Origin: an uncultured Bacteroidales bacterium
Lineage (GTDB): Bacteria; Bacteroidota; Bacteroidia; Bacteroidales; Bacteroidaceae
Direction of reading: 5' to 3'
DNA: 50,350 nucleotides
NCBI GenBank assembly: GCA_945836755.1
Contig: CAMAMB010000011.1
Location: forward strand, 1-50,350
Numbering within the stretch: position 1 is the first letter of the stretch; each line of letters opens with the position of its first letter. The translations under genes were made by a program, and so were the position numbers. Of this stretch, positions 1-9,886 are shown one piece after another. The notes below the pieces were generated by a model, which ran no database searches, was not told the DNA's origin, and saw nothing but the letters and a program-made list of their open reading frames with translations.

Positions 1-230
1 ATGGCGGAGCAAAGTCTTTGTATCTATCTGACAATCAGTGAAATCTGATGCGCGATAGGTGCGCGCATCGCGCATGTTCTATTTAATGGCGGAGCAAAGT
101 CTTTGTATCTATCTGACAATCAGTGAAATCTGATGCGCGATAGGTGCGCGCATCGCGCATGTTCTATTTAATGGCGGAGCAAAGCCTTTGTATCTATCTG
201 ACAATCAGAGAAATCTGATGCGCGATAGGT
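1..230. repeat. 85-bp tandem direct repeat, 2.7 copies
   Basis: Copies start at 1, 86 and 171. The first two are identical over 85 bp. The third carries two substitutions (around 185 and 209) and ends at 230. Each unit contains ATGCGCGATA (48-57, 133-142, 218-227). After an 8-base gap the first two are followed by CATCGCGCAT (66-75, 151-160), so each junction can form a hairpin of the same family as the elements at 272-528 and 9887-10168. No convincing gene overlaps it. The window starts inside the repeat, so the true copy number is unknown. Confidence 0.9.
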
Positions 231-271
231 GAAATGGTCCGTCTATGTAATATTCGCGCGATGAATAAGGC

Positions 272-528
272 TATTGTACATGCCTTGAAACCAACAACTT
301 CTGATGCGCGATAACGGCGGGCGTTGCCTGTCGGGCGGCCCTCCCCAGGAGCACGATGGCTGTGGTCGCCATCACGGTCACCACCATTCCCTCCTGCCAT
401 GCACGATGCATGCGCGATAGCGGCCAACTATCGTACATTACAACAGATTGTAGATGAAGCTGTTACACGTATCATGCGCGATAACAAGTGGATTTCCCCC
501 ACTTTCTGACGTATATAGAGAGCCGCCT
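272..528. repeat. Hairpin half-site cluster (ATGCGCGATA / TATCGYRCAT) with conserved end
   Basis: Half-sites are TATTGTACAT 272-281, ATGCGCGATA 304-313, ATGCGCGATA 410-419, TATCGTACAT 429-438 and ATGCGCGATA 474-483. The last pair encloses exactly 35 bases, as do two modules near 10 kb. The 410-419 and 429-438 sites are 9 bases apart and form a hairpin. Downstream, 484-515 (GATTTCCCCCACTTTC then ACGTATA) matches the flank after 10134 and, inverted, the flank before 9920. Short ORFs across it look incidental. Confidence 0.75.
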
Positions 529-580
529 CGACCCACCTCGGTGTGCCATTTCATCTCTGCCCGAGTGAGTGGCAAATCTT

Positions 581-735
581 AGATGTACATGTAGAAAAAA
601 CTGGATGTACATGTAGGAAAACCTGGATGTACATGTAGGAAAACCTGGATGTACATGTAGAAATAACTGGATGTACATGTAGAAAATACTGGATGTACAT
701 GTAGGAAATCTTAGATGTACATGTAGAAATTTGGG
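581..735. repeat. 22-bp ATGTACAT array no. 1, seven copies
   Basis: The core ATGTACAT starts at 583, 605, 627, 649, 671, 693 and 715, exactly 22 bp apart. Each copy reads roughly TGGATGTACATGTAG followed by an A-rich spacer, so the unit is a near-palindrome plus an A-tract spaced by two helical turns. Translations across it give only periodic peptides such as MYIQ-FLHVHP and are taken as artefacts. It lies just past the conserved end of the hairpin cluster. Confidence 0.92.
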
Positions 736-1128
736 GAAGCATTACGGGAAATCCTGCCATGTTTCCCCTGAGAAGAGGGTGCATCTTCAGCTCAGTTTAG
801 CGTTCGGCGCGTCCTTTGCAGCTCAGCCCGCATTATCGCCCAACCTCATGCCCCGCCACCGACAATGCCGACGAGGCAGCGGGTCGAGGCTGCTGCCCCG
901 TCAACCGGTGTGGGCAGACTTTCGTAGCGGAGTGTGAGGGGGCACTTACGCGGCCCGCCCCTACAGACAGCCTATTGCGGAGGGCGGTGCGTGGCTGTCG
1001 CCTGAATAGTCTCCACGGACATTCTTGTGAGATGGCGCGCAGCAGTCCTGTCATGTGGTCCGACCCTTAGGGGCGTGTAGCTACTAAGCGTGGGTCAGCG
1101 TGTGCTTATGTTAAAAGGTGCTCAATGC
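736..1128. other. Gene-free stretch, nothing recognised
   Basis: Several short overlapping ORFs exist on both strands, but none resembles a known family, has a TAnnTTTG promoter or shows coding-like composition. I see no tRNA, terminator or repeat here. Confidence 0.5.
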
Positions 1129-1160
1129 TTGCACTACTCCCGCTTAACTCCTACCTTTGC
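1129..1160 (+). promoter_or_regulatory. Bacteroidota promoter for the metK leader
   Basis: TTGC (1129-1132) and TACCTTTGC (1152-1160) are about 20 bases apart, close to the TTTG-N19-21-TAnnTTTG consensus of the Bacteroidota primary sigma factor. Transcription would begin near 1167, leaving about 285 nt before the metK start. Confidence 0.6.
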
Positions 1161-1166
1161 ACCCGC

Positions 1167-1452
1167 AATGACCACCGCGGCATAGGCTGCGGCAATGGCA
1201 GAGGATAGATTTGGCTGCTTGCAACCTCTCAAAAACAATGCTAAAACTTCAGCCCATGCCCAGCCTTCATCCCGTAAGGCAGCGGCGAGGCTGACACGAC
1301 GGATAGCCCGTCGGACTCTTAGCTGTTTACTACCCCTGTCCGGTTTCGCCACACGCGGAAGCGGTTTTTTTGTGCCCTCCGCTGCCCGGCGAGTGCCTCC
1401 CGTAGAGTAAACACCTTATCACCATCCATCCACACGTTAACCATTCATCCAC
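1167..1452 (+). promoter_or_regulatory. metK 5' leader, candidate attenuator or small RNA
   Basis: This interval runs from the predicted start site to the metK ATG. It includes a local hairpin (CCGC...GCGG near 1177-1195) and ends with an intrinsic terminator at 1340-1371, followed by about 80 nt to the ATG. Either the terminator is regulated and metK is read through, which would suit S-adenosylmethionine feedback, or an independent ~200-nt RNA is made and metK has another promoter I cannot see. No known SAM-riboswitch consensus was recognised. Confidence 0.4.
1340..1371 (+). terminator. Intrinsic terminator inside the metK leader
   Basis: CCGGTTTCGC (1340-1349) pairs with GCGGAAGCGG (1355-1364) across a five-base loop. 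The stem has one G-G mismatch and one G-U pair, and seven T residues follow (1365-1371). Its place between promoter and gene is what makes it notable. Confidence 0.65.
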
Positions 1453-2754
1453 ATGTCTTACCTATTTACTTCCGAGTCCGTTTCAGAAGGCCATCCCGAT
1501 AAGGTGGCCGACCAGATTTCAGATGCTGTTCTCGACAACCTGCTTGCCTTCGACCCCCGGTCCAAGGTGGCTTGCGAGACCCTCGTCACCACAGGCCAGG
1601 TCGTGGTGGCCGGCGAGGTCAAGTCAGAGGCATACATCGACCTGCAAGACGTGGTACGCCGCACCATAGCCCGCATAGGTTATACCAAGGCCGCCTACAA
1701 GTTTGAAGCCGAGAGCTGCGGTGTGCTCAGCGCCATCCACGAACAGAGTCCCGACATCAACCGCGGCGTCGACCGTCACGACGAAGCCGACCCCCTTGCT
1801 CAGGGAGCCGGCGACCAAGGCATGATGTTCGGTTATGCCAACAACGAGACCGACAACTACATGCCCCTTCCCCTCAGCCTTGCCCACGACATCGTCTATG
1901 TGCTTGCCGAGATCAGGCGCGAGGGCAAGCAGATGACCTACCTGCGCCCCGACTCCAAGAGCCAGGTGACCGTGGAGTATGACGACCACCACCGCGCCCT
2001 GCGCATAGACACCATCGTGGTCAGCACACAGCACGACGAGTTTATCACCGCCGGGGAGGCCGGCAGCCAGGACGAGGCCGACCGCCTGATGCTGGAGCGC
2101 ATACGCCACGACGTAGAGCACATACTCATTCCGCGCGTCATCGCCGAGCGCGTCAAGACCCCCGAGATCAAGGCCCTGTTCCACGAAGGCGACATCAAGT
2201 ACTTCGTCAACCCCACAGGCAAGTTCGTGGTGGGCGGCCCCCACGGCGACACAGGACTGACCGGCCGCAAGATCATCGTAGACACCTACGGAGGCCGCGG
2301 CGCCCACGGCGGCGGAGCCTTCTCCGGCAAAGACCCCTCGAAGGTGGACCGTAGCGCCGCCTATGCCGCCCGCCACATAGCCAAGAACATGGTGGCCGCC
2401 GGCGTGGCCGACGAGATGCTCGTGCAGCTGAGCTACGCCATAGGCTACCCCGAGCCCATCAGCGTCTGCGTCAACACCTACGGCCGCAGCCACGTAGCCC
2501 TCAGCGACGGCGAGATAGCCCGCAAGGTGCAGGAACTCTTCTGCCTGCGTCCGGCCGCCATCGAGCAGAGCCTCGGCCTGCGTAACCCCATCTACGAAGA
2601 GACCGCGGCATACGGCCATGTGGGCCGACAGCCGGAGCGAGTGACCAAGACCTTCACGGCCCCAGGCTGCCCCGACCGACAGGTAGAAGTGGAGCTCTTC
2701 ACCTGGGAGAAGCTCGACCGTGTGGCCGACATCAAGCAAGCCTTCGGCCTCTAA
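1453..2754 (+). CDS. metK: S-adenosylmethionine synthetase
   Basis: The 433-residue product makes S-adenosylmethionine from methionine and ATP in the cytoplasm. Signature segments are all present: [16 protein letters not shown] near the N-terminus (methionine and ATP binding), [12 protein letters not shown] around residue 120 (the conserved hexapeptide region), and [19 protein letters not shown] near residue 286 (phosphate-binding P-loop-like motif). The length fits Bacteroidota MetK, which is longer than the 384-residue E. coli enzyme. The ATG at 1453 gives [17 protein letters not shown], the usual start. It is preceded by a long leader with an intrinsic terminator and followed after 19 bp by a LOG-family gene, so the two are probably co-transcribed. 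Confidence 0.98.
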   Translation: MSYLFTSESVSEGHPDKVADQISDAVLDNLLAFDPRSKVACETLVTTGQVVVAGEVKSEAYIDLQDVVRRTIARIGYTKAAYKFEAESCGVLSAIHEQSPDINRGVDRHDEADPLAQGAGDQGMMFGYANNETDNYMPLPLSLAHDIVYVLAEIRREGKQMTYLRPDSKSQVTVEYDDHHRALRIDTIVVSTQHDEFITAGEAGSQDEADRLMLERIRHDVEHILIPRVIAERVKTPEIKALFHEGDIKYFVNPTGKFVVGGPHGDTGLTGRKIIVDTYGGRGAHGGGAFSGKDPSKVDRSAAYAARHIAKNMVAAGVADEMLVQLSYAIGYPEPISVCVNTYGRSHVALSDGEIARKVQELFCLRPAAIEQSLGLRNPIYEETAAYGHVGRQPERVTKTFTAPGCPDRQVEVELFTWEKLDRVADIKQAFGL

Positions 2755-2773
2755 CCCCTCACACAGCCCACCC

Positions 2774-3349
2774 ATGACAATCACCATCTACGCCGCATCG
2801 AGCGGACAGGCAGCGCCGCAGTATGTGGAAGCCGCCCGCGAGCTGGGCCGCCTCATGGCCCGCGAGGGCCACCGCCTCGTCAACGGGGCCGGCCGCACCG
2901 GGCTCATGGCCGCCTGCGCCGAAGCCTGCCTCGAGGCCGGCGGCGAAGCCATTGGCGTCATCCCCCAATTCATGGTAGACGAACACTGGCAGCACGAAGG
3001 CATGACGCGCCTCATCGTCACCCCCGACATGCACAGCCGCAAGGAACGCATGGCCGCCCTCAGCGATGCCGTGATAGCCCTGCCCGGCGGCGTGGGCACA
3101 CTCGAAGAGCTGCTCGAAATCATCACCTGGAAACAGCTCGGCCTCTACCTCAAGCCCGTGGTCATACTCAACACCGACGGCTACTACTCCGCCCTGCTGG
3201 CCCAGCTCGGCCGCGCCGTCAACGACCGCTTCATGCGCGCAGCCCATGCCTCCATCTGGCAAGTGGCCTCCACGCCGGCCGAGGCGCTTCAGCTCGCCCT
3301 CACCACTCCCCTCTGGGACACCGCCGTGCGCAAGTTCGCCGCCCTCTGA
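2774..3349 (+). CDS. LOG-family (TIGR00730) nucleotide phosphoribohydrolase
   Basis: This 191-residue protein has the Rossmann-like fold signature of the LOG/YgdH family: an N-terminal IYAASSGQ, NGAGRTGLMAACAEACLEAGG in the middle, and PGGVGTLEELLEIITW, the PGGxGTxxE motif that forms the active site. Characterised members hydrolyse cytokinin riboside monophosphates or purine nucleoside monophosphates to base and ribose 5-phosphate. The substrate here is not known. The ATG at 2774 (MTITIYAASS) is preferred over an upstream in-frame ATG at 2720 that lies inside metK. The 19-bp gap suggests one operon with metK, though no direct functional link is evident. Confidence 0.9.
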   Translation: MTITIYAASSGQAAPQYVEAARELGRLMAREGHRLVNGAGRTGLMAACAEACLEAGGEAIGVIPQFMVDEHWQHEGMTRLIVTPDMHSRKERMAALSDAVIALPGGVGTLEELLEIITWKQLGLYLKPVVILNTDGYYSALLAQLGRAVNDRFMRAAHASIWQVASTPAEALQLALTTPLWDTAVRKFAAL

Positions 3350-3425
3350 CGCCGCTACCCGCCACAGGCTTCTCAGCCGTGTGCTCCGCCTCTCCACTCC
3401 CCCCGCATAAGAATTCAGCCCACCC

Positions 3426-4349
3426 ATGAACCCCGTGATGCCCACTGACAGCCTCGCCGCTCCACAGCCGCAGTTAGCCCCCGACAGCCTGCTGCCGCTG
3501 CCCGCCGGCCTGCCCCTGACCGACGTGCCGGCCTGTCTCGTGAGCGACCCCTTCACCCACGGCGTGCTGCATGGCGAGCTCAATCCCCTCTCGGCCCACA
3601 TCGACAGCCTCTGCGGCACCCACACCGAGATACAGCCCCCACCCCTTCGCGGCATGGAGGGACAACCCGTGCCCTACAGCCTGAAGCACGACGACTTCGT
3701 CACCCTCTGCCTCATGCTGGCCTTCTTCCTCGTCGTGCTCGTGGTGTCGCGCTCGCGCCACTTCCTCAAGCTCCGCTTCAAGAACTTCTTCCAGCGGCGC
3801 CTGCGTGACAACCTCTTTGCCGAGCGTGCCGAGACCCGCCTGCGAGGGCGCCTTTTCCTTGTGGTGCAGACAGCCTTCGTCGTGGCCGTCCTCCTCTTCC
3901 GCTACGTCAGTCAGACCCGCCCGCAGCTCTTTGCCGAGGTGTCGCCCTACCTGCTGCTCGGCACGGCCACCCTCGTGCTCACCCTCTACTACCTGCTCAA
4001 GCTGGGGCTCTACCGCTTTGTCAACAGCATCTTCTTCGACGCCACGCGCAGCAACCGCTTCACCGAAGCCTACCTCCTCTGCATCCTGGCCCTGGGAGTA
4101 TTCCTGCTGCCCGTTGCCCTGCTTGTGGTCTATCTGGAACTGAGTTTCGACAGCTTTGTGTGGGTCTCCGTTTGCGCCCTGATAGTTGACAAAATCCTCC
4201 TCTTCTACAAGCAGTGGAGCATTTTCTTTGGAGGCCCGGCAGGCCCGTTGCACCTTTTTTTGTACTTTTGCACCCTTGAATTGGTGCCCCTGGTCCTGCT
4301 CTGTCAGATGCTCGGCCTGGCCGGGGGGTATCTGCTGACCATTCGTTAA
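3426..4349 (+). CDS. DUF4271 integral membrane protein
   Basis: This 307-residue protein has a soluble, proline-rich N-terminal ~95 residues followed by several hydrophobic segments (around residues 97-112, 144-160, 176-192, 216-236, 240-258 and 278-300). This matches the Bacteroidota DUF4271 family, which has no known function. In many Bacteroidales the family lies directly upstream of hemD, as it does here, which strengthens the call. The gap to hemD is 59 bp. The last ~130 bases look locally AT-richer and contain TACTTTTGC, a possible promoter for hemD. Confidence 0.8.
   Translation: MNPVMPTDSLAAPQPQLAPDSLLPLPAGLPLTDVPACLVSDPFTHGVLHGELNPLSAHIDSLCGTHTEIQPPPLRGMEGQPVPYSLKHDDFVTLCLMLAFFLVVLVVSRSRHFLKLRFKNFFQRRLRDNLFAERAETRLRGRLFLVVQTAFVVAVLLFRYVSQTRPQLFAEVSPYLLLGTATLVLTLYYLLKLGLYRFVNSIFFDATRSNRFTEAYLLCILALGVFLLPVALLVVYLELSFDSFVWVSVCALIVDKILLFYKQWSIFFGGPAGPLHLFLYFCTLELVPLVLLCQMLGLAGGYLLTIR
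4263..4271 (+). promoter_or_regulatory. Possible internal promoter for hemD
   Basis: TACTTTTGC fits the TAnnTTTGC -7 element and lies inside the 3' end of the DUF4271 gene, about 138 bases before hemD. No good -33 TTTG is seen at the right spacing, so this is tentative. Confidence 0.3.
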
Positions 4350-4408
4350 CACCTCAACCCTCCATCCTTCAGTTACGGCGCTTCCGTTCAAAGCAAAAAG
4401 AGTAGTTC

Positions 4409-5149
4409 ATGATTAAGAAGATTCTTGTTTCACAACCGAAACCTGCCTCCGAAAAGTCTCCCTACTTCGAGATACAAGCTAAGCACGATGTCGAGTTCGT
4501 ATTCCACCCATTCATCAAGATAGAAGGTCTCAGCTCCCTGGAGTTCCGTCAACAGAAGATTAAGATCCTTGACTACACGGCTATCGTCTTCAACTCACGC
4601 CACGCCGTAGACTTCTTTTTCACCCTATGCAAGGAGCTGCGCGTCAGCTTGCCCGAAGACATGCGCTACTACGCGCTGACCGAGGCCATCTCGCTCTACA
4701 TTCAGAAATACGTGGTCTATCGCAAGCGCAAGGCCTTCTTCGGCAAGACCGGCAAGTGGGAAGATCTCGTAGAGGTCATGGCCAAGCACAAGACCGAGAA
4801 GTATCTCGTGCCGCTCAGCGACGTCCACAGCGACGAGGTTGCCCGCACCCTCGACGCCAAGAAGCTCCATCACCGCGAGTGTGTCATGTATCGCACCGTC
4901 AGCAACGCCTTCCCCGACGACCTGCAGCTCGACTGCGACATGCTTGTGCTCTTCACCCCCGCCGGGGTAGAGTCGCTGCTGAAGAACTTCCCCGACTTCG
5001 AGCAGGGCGACATGAAGCTCGCCTGCTTTGGTCCTTCCACCAAGAAGGCCCTCGAAGAAGCCGGCCTGCGTGTAGACATTGCCGCCCCCACCGCCGAGGC
5101 ACGCTCCATGCCTGCCGCCATCGAGCAGTATATCATGGCCCATTCGTAG
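4409..5149 (+). CDS. hemD: Uroporphyrinogen-III synthase
   Basis: This 246-residue cytoplasmic enzyme of the HemD family cyclises hydroxymethylbilane to uroporphyrinogen III with inversion of ring D, the branch point of tetrapyrrole synthesis. The family is poorly conserved. The call rests on the Bacteroidota-type N-terminus MIKKILVSQPKP, the two-domain layout with YFEIQAKHDVEFVFHPFIKIEGL, the IVFNSRHAVDFFF segment, and the C-terminal VLFTPAGVESLLKNF and CFGPSTKKALEEAGL segments typical of the second half. Context also supports it: DUF4271 before and rnpA after, a common Bacteroidales order. Start chosen at 4409 from the conserved N-terminus. Confidence 0.9.
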   Translation: MIKKILVSQPKPASEKSPYFEIQAKHDVEFVFHPFIKIEGLSSLEFRQQKIKILDYTAIVFNSRHAVDFFFTLCKELRVSLPEDMRYYALTEAISLYIQKYVVYRKRKAFFGKTGKWEDLVEVMAKHKTEKYLVPLSDVHSDEVARTLDAKKLHHRECVMYRTVSNAFPDDLQLDCDMLVLFTPAGVESLLKNFPDFEQGDMKLACFGPSTKKALEEAGLRVDIAAPTAEARSMPAAIEQYIMAHS

Positions 5150-5210
5150 TCCCTCGGCGTCGTCCGGCCCCCGTCTTCTCCTCCCCATCCACAGCGCCCC
5201 GCTACTGCCT

Positions 5211-5627
5211 ATGTACGAGTTTAAGAAAGCCGAACACCTCTGCCTCAAGCGCGACATAGAAGCCCTCTTCGGCGCAGGCAGCAAGAGCCTCTCGTTCTTC
5301 CCCCTCAGGGTGGTGTACCGCCCCATGGCTTATAGCGGAAGCGGGCCGCGGGTCACCGTGCTGCTCAGCGTGGCCAAGCGCCACCTGCGCCATGCCGTCG
5401 ACCGCAACCTCGTCAAGCGCCGGCTGCGCGAGGCCTACCGCCTCCGCAAGCACATCCTCACCCGGAGCCTCCCCGACGGCGTTGCCCTCCATCTCGCCCT
5501 CATCTGGCTCGCCGACGAGCCCTACACCACCGCCACCGTCGACAAGCGCCTCCACACAGCCCTCTGTCGCATAGCCGAGACCCTCCGCAGCAACGACGCT
5601 GCCGACGCTCCGCCCCATACCGTTTAA
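5211..5627 (+). CDS. rnpA: Ribonuclease P protein component
   Basis: This 138-residue basic protein is the RNase P protein subunit, which helps the catalytic RNA remove 5' leaders from pre-tRNAs. The start MYEFKKAEHLCLKRDIEALF and the RNR-type motif RNLVKRRLREAYR (about residues 64-76) are diagnostic. The ATG at 5211 is used because the longer frame reaches back into hemD with no family similarity. It lies 61 bp after hemD. In many Bacteroidales rnpA is followed by yidD, tatD and tyrS. Here a terminator and gyrB follow, and tyrS appears about 6 kb further on. Confidence 0.93.
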   Translation: MYEFKKAEHLCLKRDIEALFGAGSKSLSFFPLRVVYRPMAYSGSGPRVTVLLSVAKRHLRHAVDRNLVKRRLREAYRLRKHILTRSLPDGVALHLALIWLADEPYTTATVDKRLHTALCRIAETLRSNDAADAPPHTV

Positions 5628-5652
5628 CGCGCTAAGCCACAACGTCATACCG

Positions 5653-5686
5653 CCGCCCCGCTCCCAAGCCGGGCGGTTTATTTTTA
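5653..5686 (+). terminator. Intrinsic terminator after rnpA
   Basis: CCGCCC (5653-5658) pairs with GGGCGG (5671-5676) and is followed by TTTATTTTTAT. It closes the metK-to-rnpA run of genes. Confidence 0.75.
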
Positions 5687-5792
5687 TCCTCTGCCGGCCC
5701 CGCCGCCGCCTCCGGCCACAGAGAGAGCGAAATACCGGGCCGCAGGGTGAGAAAAACCTCACACAACTGTCGCTTATCCCAAGCATTTTTGA

Positions 5793-5801
5793 TACCTTTG
5801 C
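5793..5801 (+). promoter_or_regulatory. gyrB promoter -7 element
   Basis: TACCTTTGC matches the Bacteroidota TAnnTTTGC element 77 bases before the gyrB ATG. The -33 region is not a clear TTTG. Confidence 0.5.
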
Positions 5802-5811
5802 ATGGTTTTAG

Positions 5812-7833
<2,022 letters not shown>

Positions 7834-7869
7834 CCGCTCCGCACGCCGCGGCAGGCGCTCCCTCTCACA

Positions 7870-7921
7870 AGGCAGCACAGACAGCCACTCACCCCTCGGC
7901 CGTTGTCTGTGCTGCCTTTTT
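7870..7921 (+). terminator. Intrinsic terminator after gyrB
   Basis: GGCAGCACAGACA (7871-7883) and TGTCTGTGCTGCC (7904-7916) form a perfect 13-bp stem followed by TTTTT. The loop is about 20 bases. Confidence 0.88.
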
Positions 7922-8002
7922 CGTGAGCCCCCGGCCCGTAGCGTCCGCTCCGGTCGCCGTAGGGCCGTAGCAGTCTTTTGCCGGCGTTAGGGTGGCTGCT
8001 GC

Positions 8003-9514
8003 TCAGCAGGTCTTGCGCCGCACCCCGTACTCCGTGCTGAACTGCCGTCTCCGCTTCGGAACGTGGAGGGCTCTCAGCGCACGCCCCATCTGCTGCACGC
8101 TCACCCCTTGCAGAGCGTGCGGAAAGTGCTTGCGCAGGTCTTCATAGATTTTGCCCGTAGCCATCCATACTGTCGGCCCGCCGCCGCACGCTACGTCGTA
8201 ACGCTGCATGAAGGCCTCGGCCAGAGGCGTGGTGTGATAGAAGGTCCGGTTGTGTCGCTCTATCTCCTGCTCCTCTTCCTTGCTGAAGAAGGTGGGCTCT
8301 CCCGCCGCTATCTCCGCCATCACTTGCGCGTAGAGTTGTGCGTGGGGTAGCGGCGAGCGGTCTATTACGTCGGTCACGGCCTGACAGTAGAAGCGCCGCG
8401 AGCCGGTGGGGTCAGTCAGCAGTTCGGAGTAGTTTGAGGTGCCGATGAGCGATGCCACCCTTCGGCAGCGCACTACGCCGTGGGCATAAGGCTGCTTCAC
8501 CTTTACCTCCGTCAGCTGCATTAGGTTCTTCAGAGTGCCCGTCTGCCGTTCCGAGTATCTGTCATACTCGTCCATATTGATTAGTCCACAACTTGCGAGA
8601 CAGCGTTCCGCTCCCGAGTCGGCGGTCAGGTCAAACTTGTCGGTGTAGTAGTCCTGTAGCTCCGCCGGCAGCAGGTTTCGGCAGAAGGTGCTCTTGCCCA
8701 GTCCCTGTCTTTCGCTGATGAGCAGGGGCGCCATCTGGTTGGCGTAAGCCTCCTCGTCTGTGCCCTGTGCGAGCCATCCCTTGACCATTCCCCGCATCCA
8801 TCTTCTGAACACTTTTAGCCACATCTCCTCGCCGCTCACCCTCCGTGCCAGGTCGCCCACGTGGTCGTGGCCGTCCCAGGTCGGCAGATGCTCCAAGTAG
8901 TGGCGCAAAGGGTGATACATCTCCACCTTCTCCGACATGAGGTAGCTGTCCACCCAGCTCTTGTAGCACAGCGGGATGTGCTCTTGCACGTCGATCACCA
9001 TGGCGTTGTGCATTCTCTTGTCCACGGGGGTGAAGGTTTCGGCGTCGTAGCCCTTGGGTCGTCGTTCGAGGTTACATGTCATGGAGTTGTACCGCAGGTC
9101 CCATTTCTCTTCCAGACAGCGCGCTATGCGTCCGGGTATGAGCAGACTATCATTGCGTGCCTTCTCTCTCTCGCCCTCTGCCTTGGGTGTCTCAGCGGGT
9201 GTAGAGGCCGGCCCCGCCGTGGTCGTTCCGGCCGTTGCGTCGTCCGCTTCGAAGGCCGGCTTTGTATCTGTCTCGGTCTCTCTGACAGGGGGATTGTAGG
9301 GGAGAGGTTCGGGCGCAGCCTCCTTGCCGTTGGTTGTGGATTCGTGTGGCTGTGTGGCTGCTTCATGGCCGGCCTCCATGAGGTTGGTCACCAGCCGGAG
9401 TGCATGTACGAGGATTGTCCGGCGTCTTTCATCGCTGAGCGACGTCCAGGTGTCATGCAGCGAGGCAATGAGGGGAGTGAGGGCAGCAATGTGGGTGTGT
9501 GACGCAGTGTGCAT
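8003..9514 (-). CDS. VapE-family P-loop ATPase with DUF3874 C-terminus
   Basis: This 503-residue protein starts with a low-complexity Ala/Thr/Glu-rich region (to ~residue 130). A VapE (virulence-associated E) domain follows, with KWDLRYNSMTCNLE, then Walker A SERQGLGKST (about 266-275), Walker B GLINMDEYD, and the GTSNYSELLTDPTGSRRF segment with a likely arginine finger. The last ~90 residues match the DUF3874 type of helical tail. Such proteins resemble SF3/D5-like replication ATPases and are common in prophages, satellites and integrative elements of Bacteroidota, usually next to a primase. Here no primase, integrase or structural gene accompanies it, so it may be a relic of an island or a domesticated gene. 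It stands alone on the reverse strand beside repeat clusters. Confidence 0.82.
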   Translation of the reverse strand: MHTASHTHIAALTPLIASLHDTWTSLSDERRRTILVHALRLVTNLMEAGHEAATQPHESTTNGKEAAPEPLPYNPPVRETETDTKPAFEADDATAGTTTAGPASTPAETPKAEGEREKARNDSLLIPGRIARCLEEKWDLRYNSMTCNLERRPKGYDAETFTPVDKRMHNAMVIDVQEHIPLCYKSWVDSYLMSEKVEMYHPLRHYLEHLPTWDGHDHVGDLARRVSGEEMWLKVFRRWMRGMVKGWLAQGTDEEAYANQMAPLLISERQGLGKSTFCRNLLPAELQDYYTDKFDLTADSGAERCLASCGLINMDEYDRYSERQTGTLKNLMQLTEVKVKQPYAHGVVRCRRVASLIGTSNYSELLTDPTGSRRFYCQAVTDVIDRSPLPHAQLYAQVMAEIAAGEPTFFSKEEEQEIERHNRTFYHTTPLAEAFMQRYDVACGGGPTVWMATGKIYEDLRKHFPHALQGVSVQQMGRALRALHVPKRRRQFSTEYGVRRKTC

Positions 9515-9542
9515 GGTCTATGGGTTGAATAGGTGAGAGGGT

Positions 9543-9551
9543 GCAAAGGTA
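9543..9551 (-). promoter_or_regulatory. Promoter -7 element of the VapE gene
   Basis: On the reverse strand this reads TACCTTTGC, about 29 bases before the ATG, giving a 5' UTR of roughly 20 nt. The presence of a good element suggests the gene is expressed. Confidence 0.5.
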
Positions 9552-9886
9552 ACATCCCGCCCTGCCGCCTTTCCGCTCTACTTCGCTTTCGTCTTGCTTG
9601 CAGAGCGTCGCCAGTCCTTCTTTTTATGTTCCAACTGTCTGATACCCGGTTGCTTGCTGACGTCTGTGCAGTTGGCGGAAAAATCTTTTGCCGTTTCCTC
9701 TCCCGACGCGGTATATGGGGTAGAAGCGCGAGAGGTTCAGAGAGTGTGGCCAGCCCTTCTGACCTTAGTCTGCCGTCTCCGCGCTGCGCCGCGCTACCCA
9801 CCCTTCCTCCCGCTCGCCGCCTTGGCCGGTGACCCTGCCGCCGGCAGTCGCTGCCTCGTATCTCCCCGTCGTCCCCTCGCGCGCGC
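9552..9886. other. Gene-free stretch upstream of the VapE gene
   Basis: Overlapping short ORFs on both strands have no recognisable similarity. I see no RNA gene or clear terminator. Confidence 0.4.

Noticed and set aside
1-528. CRISPR array
   Set aside because: Palindromic half-sites with variable interiors look CRISPR-like, but interiors range from 22 to 57 bases, the half-sites are only 10 bp, orientation alternates and no cas gene is present.
472-784. Periodic ORFs across the ATGTACAT arrays (peptides such as MYIQ-FLHVHP), also at 10.2, 19.9, 36.2 and 50.3 kb
   Set aside because: A 22-bp repeat cycles through all three frames and yields periodic peptide on either strand. There is no start region, family similarity or codon-level conservation.
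1167-1452. SAM-I or other known SAM riboswitch
   Set aside because: None of the consensus segments could be recognised. Only the terminator and promoter are supported.
1624-2787. Long reverse-strand ORF opposite metK and similar long ORFs opposite gyrB, pnp, tyrS and the M16 gene
   Set aside because: They are mirror frames of GC-rich genes. The translations are Gly/Val/His/Asp-rich with no known motifs.
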